Below, piece by piece: positions 49,601-59,873 of a DNA stretch of 64,000 bases. The notes under the pieces were generated by a model that did no database searches, was not told the origin of the DNA, and worked only from the letters and a program-made list of their open reading frames with translations. How positions within the stretch are numbered: position 1 is the first letter of the stretch; each line of letters begins with the position of its first letter. Made by a program: the position numbers and the translations under genes. Where the stretch lies: assembly GCA_013398615.1 (NCBI GenBank), contig VZSR01002092.1:1254109-1318108 (forward strand), given 5' to 3'. Origin of the DNA: Brachypodius melanocephalos. Taxonomy: Eukaryota > Chordata > Aves > Passeriformes > Pycnonotidae.

Positions 49601-52380
49601 ATTCAGAGAATGATTTTCATTCTTATTAAAGAACTCCAGGTTTGAATCATCTGCTTGGAAAGCTCTCATGAGCTCCCATGATAATTTTAGTGATTCTACT
49701 GAAGGGAAATAGTTCATGAGGACTGTTAAACTGGCCTTTCTTATTAAGAAGATGTATGCTGGGGAGTCCCCACTGATTTCTGAGTAGTGTTATAGTGAGA
49801 TTCTCTCTGAGTAAGTGAGTACATTTTGGACTGGCTGAAGTTTTTGGAAGATTAGAATACCCACTCTCAAATTCAATAAACTTCTGTAATTCAGGTGTCT
49901 ATCATAGTATGCTAATTTGGCAAAAATTATGCCTGGTCCATTATGCAAACAAAATTAATTTTTTTGGAAGGTGAAAAAACATTCATGATTAATACCCTTC
50001 AAAATGAACCATTGAAAAGCTGTCATGACAAAAAGCAGCCAGCCTGCCCTTTTTCTACCAGCTACTCTAGCAAGGGGTAAAGGCTATGTTTAATGATGTG
50101 GAAAGTAGTTCTTAGTATCTCAGCATCACTGCCTTGGCTGTCAAAATAACCATTCATTTCCGTGGCTTGAAATGGACTCTATACAGCTTTTTATGAAAAC
50201 CCTTTGAAAGCCAAGCATTGTTGCCATGTGAGTTTATGGAATTCACGTGGTAGCTTCAAAGAAGAATGATATGAATTTGAACTGCATGAAGCCCTAACTG
50301 GAAGAAACGTGATGATTCAGATAATCCCTGATGATGCTTTCCTATAGAAAATTGGACATTACATAGATTCTTGTACAACAAAACCACCCAGTTACTTCTA
50401 TTCTTTGAGCATTAATCTGCAGCAGAGCAGTTTTTTTGCTTCAAGCACTGCTGTACTCTAGAGCTGACAATTTGGATGTGATTACAATGTGCAGGTCTTT
50501 AATGCCATAATTGTCACATGGTACTTTGTGCTCCTGTAGCAGGCCTGCATGGTACTGGCAGTGAGTAGAGACAATGGATATCCCATGGAAACTGAGTAAC
50601 CCACCTATGTTATGCTGCTCCTACTGAATTCAGTGGCAGTGTTTTCAATTATATCACTGTGAGCAGTATTGTGCCTGTCTGTGTGGGAATAAAAATGAGA
50701 GGCAAAGAGGAAAAGATCTGCATTAATCACAGACAAATTAGCTTCTCAGTGTTTGATTTTAATAAAAGGTTGTTGGAAAAAGGGAAGAAAGGTAAGACTA
50801 GGAATGTACTTTAACTGTGGTTAAACTGTTCTCATCAATATAATTTCATCACATGAACTTCCTTTTGTATTAGAACATTAACAATTGTCCTGCCTGAGGT
50901 CTGCCTTCCTCTCCCTCTGGAGCATCTGGCTCATCAGCTTAGAGATTGTGGCCTTTAGTGTCTGGCTTTGTGAAAAGCTACCTGGTGCTTTATGTTTGTT
51001 ATTGCTGCTGTGTGAGCTGGGGAATGCCATTATCTCCACCTGTCATCCTCATTACCAGAGATCTGCCAGGTCAGCCTTTCCTCATTAAGATACATCCCTT
51101 TCTTCCCCACTCTCTTCAAACTTTCCTCTCCTCAGATTTACAAATCCATGTACTCTCTCACACAGACAATATTTTTATGTTTTCATATTCTGGTTCCTAT
51201 TCTTTTACTGCAGTGATCTGCCATCTGCTTTTGGCATCTGCCTTCCAACTGGGTGAACTGCTATTTTTAATGATGTACCTTTCAGGAATACAGAAGAGCT
51301 TACACGTAGGACAGGACCATTTGTAAAGCCATAGTTTTCCATACTTATGATAAGCTGCTCCATATAATATGTGTCAAATACTTATGTTAAATTAATGAAA
51401 AATTTAACTAAAAAGTAGAAATCAAGTCAGTTTTAGCATTCAAGCCAGACTCATGTTTTTGCATCTTTACTTTCAGAGTTCCTTAACAGCAAAATGTCAT
51501 GAAGGGAAGTTCAAAAGTCAGAGATGGCAGACATACATGGATGTGGGAACTCAGAACAGATGAGACTTTAAAGAAGAAAAGGATGCAATTCAAATGTGAT
51601 TCTAATTCATCAAAACGGAAATTGCAACACAAAAAAATAGGCCAAAAAATCAGAAAATCATGCAGTTTCCTGTCTTACCTTCCTAGCTGTTGAGGTGTAG
51701 CACTATAGAAATTTCTAGAACTTTTAGATATAAAGTATTATAAAAGTACAAACCAAGGATTTAATCTAATTTAATTAACTTTGAAGTTTTGATAAGGTAC
51801 TGTAGACTCAAGAACTTACTGAATATGAAATATGGGATAATATTTTAAAAATACAATGTAATAGGTGTAATTATTTTCTTTTATTTCATAATAGATTCCT
51901 AAATTTTATTATAAATTTTATATAGTCTACTTAGGAATTCAAATATTTGACTATCAAACTATAAATAAGAAGAAAAAAGAAAAAGAGAAATGGGAATGTT
52001 TTGTTTTATCTGAACTATGTGAAACTTCCATTTTAAAATATTAATTATAATGAAAAGGTGATTTTGGAGTTTTTTGTACTTATTAAAAATACAGATTAAG
52101 GCAACTTCAGTAAAATCACTATGTTTAACATCATTTATGCAACTCTGTTGTATATTAAAACCAGTTATGTTTCTTTATGAAATTAAATAGAAAGAAACAT
52201 TCATCAAAACCACAAAGGTGCATGTTCCTGTCCAAACCAAAGTCATACACAGACAAAGGATTTTCCTGCATTCTTGCTTGTGGAGGCTTTTGCCTTATTT
52301 CAGGAGTGTTTATTATTGCAGTTACATAATTTAACTCTGGGATTAAATTATTTCTCGTGTTTTTTCTGAATTCCCTGAGA
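46634..52380. other. Unique AT-rich non-coding DNA
   Basis: No gene is recognised over 5.7 kb. Features are a poly(A) run at 48560-48578 and a moderately GC-rich, plus-strand-open patch at 50885-51326. That patch (67- and 126-codon frames in two overlapping phases) has no domain or splice support. Confidence 0.5.
48560..48578. repeat. Poly(A)19 tract
   Basis: Nineteen A residues follow CTCATTTT. No retroposon body or target-site duplication is recognised. Confidence 0.85.
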
Positions 52381-53520
52381 TAGCCTTTTCTGTTGAGGAC
52401 AAATAGAAAAGCCAACAAAGGCGTGTTTACAGTGGTAGAAGTAAAATGGAAGTTTGGAGCAGGGTGAACAGTAGTGAACAAAGAGCTGTGTAAGTCCTGT
52501 AGGTGATGCTGTGAGGAAGGGAACAAGGCAAAACGAAACACAAGGAGGGCAGACAGCTGCCAATAGGGACAGTGAATGAAAAAAACAGGAGCGTGAGGGC
52601 TGGGACCTCAGACATGGGAGCCAGAGGAGCTGGTGGGTGATACTCAGCAAAACACGTCTGAGAACACTCACTTGTCCTAGAAGGCATCAGTGGAGCTGGG
52701 GACACAATACTGCTTGAAGGCATGACTAGCAAGGGAGAAGAATTTTTTTTTTTTTTTAGAAAACCCCCTTCTGCATTGTGTTTCATTCTCCAGGTGGCTG
52801 GAATGGACAGCATAGACAGATCCAGGATGGGAAGATGGATTGTGTTGGTTGGGCCTCTGACAGAGGAAGAAACAGATGAGAAGACATGTGCACCCAAAGT
52901 CTCAACAAGAGCATCTGGAGCAGTTGGAAGAGTGACAGGGACCTGAAGGCTGTTCTTGGAGTACAAGTCTCTCGTGGTCTACCTTTTGCCGCAGAAGGCT
53001 CATGAGTCCATGGAGAGGGGGATGAGCCCATGTCCACCCACCTTTGAAGGGAATTCCTGTATGAGCCACCCATGGCCTGAGGTGCAACTATAGGACAGCT
53101 CTGACGGATCCATCACACGTGCCCCACAACTCTCCTCTCCTCCTCAGATGACAAGATGTCCCGTCTCTTGGTGACTGGCAGAATATAAGGGTGGGAAAAT
53201 GGAGGGACTGGAGGACAGACATGAACAGATGATTATGGAGCCCAGTTTTGGGGTGGTTGGGCTGTAAGTGAGACTGACAAATTGAGGGGTGTGCAGGACA
53301 GTGGACTGAGGAGAAGGCCTGAGGAGAAGGTGGATGAGCAGAGGCTGCCCTATGGCAGGACACCCAGGACAGGGGGAAGCACGGGAGACTCCTGCAGCAG
53401 CAAACAGGGGGGTGGGCTACCGAGTGCACCAGAGGAGAGAGAGAAAGCAAATGCACTCTTTACCAAGATGAAGGAAGAGATGAGGTCATTAGGAAGACAA
53501 GGCTATCAAAAAGTGTAGGA
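52381..53520. other. GC- and purine-rich block open in several frames
   Basis: For over 1.1 kb the plus strand is enriched in G and A and is clearly GC-richer than its surroundings, and minus-strand frames of 60-179 codons overlap each other. A T-run (52743-52757) and an acceptor-like CATTCTCCAG at about 52795 interrupt it. Peptides are low-complexity (Ser/Pro/His/Leu-rich on the minus strand) with no domain. The most economical reading is a diverged repeat, a lncRNA exon region or an old retrocopy. I cannot decide among these. Confidence 0.35.
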
Positions 53521-54813
53521 CAGAGAGAAAGGGAAGCTCAGGACAGGTCTACTGGGGATCTTTCAAGTTACACAACTTTCATCTTGACCAAGGGTTGTGA
53601 CTGAGCAGGACTTGGCTGGTTTTTGTTGTAAGGGAAAACCAAGTGAGCCCAGTGGTATAACCTGAGATCAAAACAGTCAGAGCCTTCAGCTCTTACAGAT
53701 GGGTTGCCTTTGTTCCAATGTTTTGCTTGAACATGAAACACAATCAAAATTCAAATTAAGCAGGATCCCAAACGCCTGCAAGGCTAATCCCAGGCTTTGA
53801 CAATGTCCAGAGCAAATTCTCCCCAGACAATTTATCACAGTTTATCTCTCTGATTTAGTAAGAAGACATGTTCAGCAGGATCCCCTCTGCTCCAAAACTG
53901 AACCCAAACAGTGCAAAGATCATTCTTCCATCCCCTGCAAGGATCAGAGAATTGGCTGATGGCAAAATCCCTTTGAAGCAGGAGCTGGATGCAGCTACAC
54001 TGTGGACAGAGGAAGAGAAATTGTAGTGATACAGCATGTTCATTAGCTTGTGAAAGAAAATGTAGGCCATGTTCTGAAACACTGTGATAAAGCCCAAGCA
54101 TTCTCCATATCGGGACTTCAAATTTTCAGACCTACTCATGATTCACTGATACAGCATTGCCAGATAGATGCTTCTAGAAAGAGGCTGCATCTGCATCTAT
54201 TCTCTCTCCCATGTATACATCTAGCAGCCACCACGTGCTTCCTGCATTCCCTTTTCCTATTTCTTTATTATACTGAGAACATAAAATAATACAGAGCACA
54301 CTCTGTCCCTGGCAAGTGATTTTCAGCCTTCAGTTGACAAAACCTGACATTTATTTCCCATAGAAAAACACTCTTGCATAATAACAAGTGGACTTGGGAA
54401 CCGTGACTTTTGTTGTGATTATTGATGGAACTGCAGTATTTCGGAAAGACAGACCCTGTAACCTGATGTGCCTGGCTCTTACTCTTGTGCACTGAACTGG
54501 ACCTTCCATGGGAATCAGTTTTAGCCTTATCTGCTCAGTGGGAGCTGTTACACCCTCGAAATGCCCAGGGAGCTTCTGGGTGCAAGGAGAGGTTCCCAAT
54601 GCCTTTAGGTGGGACACTGAGGACTCTTGTTTTCAATCTAGTATCAGAGATAGGATTGTAATTTTGGAGTTGATATCCGAGTTGTGATAAATTCTACCTT
54701 AACTTTAGCCATCTAAAAGTTAACTGTCTAGTCCAATGTTTCTTAAGACTCACTTTTACTAGGCCCAGTTCTTGATGCACGGCACACATTGTGTAATGCA
54801 GTTTAATTGCTTG

Positions 54814-54861
54814 GAATAATTTAGATCTAGAAGTAGCTCTACTTCTAGATCTAAATTATTC
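54814..54861. repeat. Perfect 23-bp inverted repeat with 2-base spacer
   Basis: The left arm at 54814-54836 starts GAATAATTTAGATCTAG. It is exactly inverted in the right arm at 54839-54861, separated only by CT, giving a 48-base near-palindrome. The loop is too short for a microRNA precursor. It could be a cruciform-forming palindrome, a foldback insertion, or a fold-back error from sequencing or assembly. Confidence 0.95.
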
Positions 54862-57699
54862 TATGTTTCTCTGGCTGCTATTTCTCTGTGGTCAGATCCT
54901 GCACAATCTAAAATAAAAATGCTCTGCAGAGAAAGATCTAGCTAACATCAAAAAATATCCTGAAAGGTCTCACATACAAACTAGATAGGAGTGTTGCTAT
55001 GCTTTGTGAAGAATATGTTGACAACCTTTCTTAGGCAGATTTTATCTGTGTGATAGCTCAAGGAATCTAGAAACCTCACTTCAGGCTCCAGATGACAAAA
55101 GATATTATACTTCTGTTCATGTGGATTAATTTCATTGATTTACAGCATTATTTTTTAATCTCAAAGTTAATGCTCCTGCTCCCTCAATATCTAGAGTCTG
55201 AGAACAGCAATAATGAAAGTTTCATGGGGTCTTAATGAGCTAAATTGACCAAGGTTGCTTCTTGATGAGACAGCTCTGCAACCCATTTTATCTTCAGTTT
55301 GCAGAAGCTCATTAAACTAACTTGAAGATAGAGAAGAGAGCTCCAAAATGCAAAGACAGACATGATTGTTCCCAGAAGAGAAGAGAGAAAATTCACAATA
55401 TCTTCAGCCAATATTTGGTGATATTCAGAGGTAGGCTTTGATTCAGACCCACCTAGTTATTTCCAGAAAGTCTTTGCTGGAATACTGATGAAGGTATCCC
55501 TTTGTAAAAAGCACGGTATTTTTCACTTGATTCCCTAGCAATTGATTAGCATTGTAGAAACTGTACACATAGTAACAATGGCTTCACAGAAGGGTAATTT
55601 CTGTTATTGTGTATTACTTCCTTGAATCGAATGTTCCAGTTGTGTGGGCCACATCAGGCTAACAATACCTCTATTTTCTGAATTCAGTATTTCTTATTTA
55701 CCATAATTGCCTTACAAGTAATTGATTTCTGTCAAGAACAGACGTCAGCTTCAGAAATTCTCCAGTTGTCATTGGTAGCCATTTCCTCAAAGTAGTCATT
55801 AGCTTAGCAATAATGATGCTTAGCTCTTGGAAGAAAATGGAAATTTTTCTATGCATGTCAGTAAACTCATCAGATTCCTTTGTGAGTGATGAATAGTGTG
55901 GCTATTAAATCAACATTTTTGCATAATATTGAAGCTTCCACATGTTGCCATAACAATTAATACCTCCTCCTAAAAACTACTTTTAAGGAAATTACCGCAG
56001 CACATTCAGTTACTTAAAAAGGAAAGAACATTTTGATGACGCCAGAGTGTTTCTGTTTGGCACATATGTGACACCACATGAAAAGACAGTGATGGAGTCC
56101 TTTGCTTTCTCTCTGTTAGAGTTCCCAGAGTCATTAAAATGCTAACTTAATATGTGTTTATTCTGTACTCTTATCCACAGCACACAATAAACTTAAATGC
56201 TGAGTAGGTGGGAAGGGAAGGTGTTATTTTGGATCCATCTCAAGCAGTCTTCCATGACTGACACAAAGTCCTGTGATTAGCCTGAATAAGAAAATTCACC
56301 AGCACTTTTGTCCTTATTAAACAAGTAACTGCAGCTTTCTGCAGCGAGGAAATGCACTCTGAATTTGTGCATGTCTTTCTTGCTGAGTCTCTTTGCACAA
56401 AGCTATTTAGCTGGCTCCTTCAGGATCCTTTGAGCCTGAGCAAAGCTACCCAAGAGAGGGTTGCAGAGCTGCAAAGTGAAACTTTGAGCTAAGTCCATCA
56501 AGTCTAGCTCATCACTTGAAAGGATGCTTACCAAGAGGAGACAAACATTTTCGGGGTAAGAGATTGCTTCAGGTTTCTGCCATTACTCATTGCCTCTTCT
56601 TTATTACGGTTGACTGCTCCTCAAAGATGTTTGGTGTGAACATTTTCCTCCCCCAGATGTGTGTAAGGCAGAATTAAGCTATGAGGCTTTATTAATGGGG
56701 TAATTTAGGTTGCAGAACTAGAAACTCTTGTGAATGTAGTTAAGGTGTAAAAATGCTGCAGGACAAAATGTCAAGTCAGAGTTTGCTACCCTTTTGGAAG
56801 GGTCTTAGAGGACTCAGTCTTCTCCTGATCATCCACTCAGTTCTTACACAGGAGACACCTGCCAGTGTGAGCTTTATGGAGCACAAAAATCCTTATATAC
56901 AAAGAGGTGACAAAATGGATTTCAGAAACACAGAAACAGTAACGCAGCTATCTGCCCCTCTTTTTCTCTTCAGGAGTATTCCTAGGTGTTTGCACAGCGC
57001 CAACACAGAAGACAAGACAAAATCTGCAAGCAAAGACATGCTGTTTTCCAGTTATTGAAAATATTCATGGCTTTTAATTTCATTGTTTTAGCACCGTTAA
57101 GAACATGACAGCCACATCCAGTAAGTCTCTTGATAATTATTCTTTTTTTTTTGCTGTTCCAATTACATAAATTAAACGCATGACATGACAAAGTCACATA
57201 CTTGGAAGGTCTCTCAAATTAAGTATTGTTAGCAATGGGAGGTTGTTGAGTATATTCCCACAGCTCAGCTAGGTCTAATTAGAGGGTTTTTCTGTTTTGA
57301 GTATTCAGTCACATGTTATTAGGTGAACCTCTGCTATGTCTTGAACATTTATCAACTTCCATTTGCTGAAGAGCTTCTGATTTTTTGCTGATTATTTATA
57401 AATTTCTGTGAGATTGCAAATGACATTCAGTGGCAATTAGAAGAAAATCATGAATCAAAAATGATGACAAATGTAGACAAATTAGGCATTGTGCAGAGTT
57501 TTAAAAATAAAACCCATCAATATTAGTCTAGTCAATATTGTTTATGGAAAAATTACTTGCATACTATAAAAATCCCAACTTACAATAAGAGAGATTTTCC
57601 TGGGGTAAATGTGTTCTATATAAATATACAAAATAATTGCATATAAAATATACCACCAAACAGCATTTTCAACATGTGAGGATAATTCAAGAGCAAACA

Positions 57700-57900
57700 A
57701 TTCTCACAGAAGTCTAACAGCAGTGGTTCATTGTAATCAGCACGTCAATCACTCAATTAGCACCACTGATGCAGACAATTAGTCTTTTGTCTTTTTTGCA
57801 TCTGGTGCTTTTAGCAAGATTCATTTAATCAAGAAGTTTATCTAGATAGTAATTTATTTACCCTCATGCTTTATTTTGCAACATGCATTCATGGTCAAAA
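57700..57900. promoter_or_regulatory. Possible homeodomain-site-rich non-coding element
   Basis: CACGTCAATCACTCAATTAG, GACAATTAGTC, a CTTTTGTC/TTTTTTGCATC stretch and TTCATTTAATC occur close together with closed frames. It resembles conserved enhancer texture, but only compositionally. Confidence 0.18.
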
Positions 57901-58600
57901 GATCCTAGTTCTATTGTTTTTAAGGAATTTTATTTTAGATGCATGATTTAAATAAGTACATGGATATATTAAAAATATAAATAAATAAAAATTATATGTT
58001 TCTTTACTTTAAATTACGTGATACTAGGAATATATCCCATGATGTGATTTTTAATTATTTTTGCCGCAGATCTGAGTAAAATTCAATGCAGATTTGCATG
58101 AACAAAACAAGGTAGGTCTTGATTAAGTACCAGGTGTTGCTCTCCTTCATTATTCTGGGAAATAGCATGACTATGGGTGACAGACTTAGGCTCATTATCA
58201 GTCCCAGTATTGTAAAATTTTATTTTCATTTTAATCAATGGCAAAACAGAAGAACAATCCTTTAACATAAAGAGGTTTCTTTTCTTTTGCTTATAAATTA
58301 TCTTTTCTCCCTTCTGCTTGAAAAATAATGATCACCTTGAAAATTAGTGGTCCATGGTAGGTTAATCAAAATATATTTTGAATTTTTCATGGTTGTATCT
58401 AATTATATTTAATTAAACATGATTTTAAATGCAGTATCAAAGATTTGAATAAAATGTTTTGACTCTAATTTTTTTTCCTGTGGATTAAGAGAATTCAAAT
58501 TTTGATGTCAATTGTATTGTACCAAGCAAACTGTTTGTCCAGTGCATTTTGCCAGTTCATAATCTGTAACACTTTTCATAATAGCTAATTCTCACATCTG

Positions 58601-59404
58601 TTATTCTTCTAGTAGTGCTCCCTCAGTGCCACATGCTATCACCTCTTCAGAAAGGCTGAAAAAACATTTTCTGCACTTGGCCAAATTGCTTACAGCAGAT
58701 GTCCAACAATGGTTGGAACCTGGGCCTCTCAAAATGTAACTTTTGAGTTTATATTGATCTTCACACAAATAACTACCTTTCATGATCAAAAGTGTTGTGG
58801 TTTCCTTTGTAAGAAAGCAGTTTATGCAATTCAAGGAGCTCCAGCAAAAATAAGCTTCTTTTAAAAGAAACGTGTTGTTTGTAGGCCACAAAAGAAATAG
58901 AAATTGAAAGTCAATCTCTTTTTTTTTGTAAAATATTCTTGATGCCTCTTTTTCTAACAACTGGAATTGTGGACTGAGATAGGAAATAAAAGAAAAGTGG
59001 AAAGAAATAATTTCTGAATAAGTCATGTCTCTCCAAATCCTGCTGTTTCTGTAGCAGAAAAATAACTTTTCCAGACACACCCCATCCTCCTTCTGTTGTG
59101 AGATTCTTATGTACATTGGACAGGATAGGTGATATTTTGTCAAGAGATAAGACTCATTTGTAAAAAAAGAAATTAGAATAGAAAACAAAGAGGTCTGACA
59201 AGAAGTCTTGTTACTTGCCATTTCCCTATCACCTAGTGGAATTCCCAGTGAGGTGCTATGCTGGTTTCCAACAGTAGGGTTTGAATTACTATGGGAAGAG
59301 CTTAGGGCCAGTCCTATAGCTTGGGTCTGTAGCACTTCATCTCTAAATCTGCTTAAATAAAATGCCAGCAAGGAGGAAGTGCTGTTAGACAGTGCTCCTG
59401 GCAT
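58601..59404 (-). CDS. Unassigned 267-codon open frame
   Basis: This is the longest N-free open frame in the window. An ATG at 59404 leads to a stop at 58601, and the frame is open about 14 codons further upstream to a TGA at 59447-59449. The peptide is rich in Phe, Leu and Ser, has scattered Cys and a few N-x-S/T sites, and shows no domain, signal peptide or repeat I recognise. Codon choice looks like the surrounding AT-rich DNA. An uninterrupted frame this long is unusual for AT-rich sequence, but composition (few TTA, CTA or TCA on the plus strand in that phase) can produce it. It may be a chance frame, a retrocopy remnant or an unannotated exon. Confidence 0.15.
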   Translation of the reverse strand: MPGALSNSTSSLLAFYLSRFRDEVLQTQAIGLALSSSHSNSNPTVGNQHSTSLGIPLGDREMASNKTSCQTSLFSILISFFTNESYLLTKYHLSCPMYIRISQQKEDGVCLEKLFFCYRNSRIWRDMTYSEIISFHFSFISYLSPQFQLLEKEASRIFYKKKEIDFQFLFLLWPTNNTFLLKEAYFCWSSLNCINCFLTKETTTLLIMKGSYLCEDQYKLKSYILRGPGSNHCWTSAVSNLAKCRKCFFSLSEEVIACGTEGALLEE

Positions 59405-59769
59405 AGTTTTGGTGTAGGCATGGTGACTATATTGACCAGGACAGCATCAAATGGAGCTGTCATTAACCAGGCTACTGGGAAGGAAGTGAATTGAAGTGTC
59501 ACACTCCAGTGTCATCTGGCTGCATAGCAAACAACAGTCTCCAGACTACACTGTGGCAACAGAACCATTGCTTCCACCCCTGGTATGCACATGGAGTTTT
59601 AAACTGATGGGCTCTGCCCAGCTCCCAATCAAGCTTCTGAATCCTACTCAACACAAATGGACATTTCTTATCCCTCACCATCACTGAAAGACAACAAACT
59701 GAATTTTGTACAATTTTCACTTAAAGAGGTATACAATCCTCAAAGGACAGAACAAAAGCCATTAAGTGA
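59405..59769. other. Non-coding DNA
   Basis: Small opposite-strand frames (59496-59720) overlap one another. No function is seen. Confidence 0.5.
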
Positions 59770-59873
59770 AAACACAAACCAGCAAACAAACAAACACAAA
59801 AACAAAAAACCAAACAAAGCCCCAAACCAAACCAAAACCAAAAATAAACCCCCAAAACAAAAATACAAACCAA
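59770..59873. repeat. A/C-rich low-complexity tract
   Basis: About 100 bases of AAAC, CAAA and CCAAA words with G and T almost absent. It is similar to 1838-1934. The Lys/Asn/Thr/Pro/Gln-rich plus-strand frame and the Phe/Cys-rich minus-strand frame here are artefacts. Confidence 0.9.

Larger units (their letters stand above)
53521..58600. other. Unique AT-rich non-coding DNA
   Basis: No gene is recognised. It contains the perfect inverted repeat at 54814-54861 and a possible regulatory stretch at 57700-57900. Frames of up to about 101 codons (56753-57058) lack motif or splice support. Confidence 0.5.

Noticed and set aside
52427..52966. 179-codon minus-strand Ser/Pro-rich frame
   Set aside because: It overlaps several other frames on both strands in a purine-skewed block, with no start context, domain or splice support.
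54814..54861. microRNA hairpin
   Set aside because: The loop is only 2 bases and the stem about 23 bp, which does not fit a Drosha/Dicer precursor.
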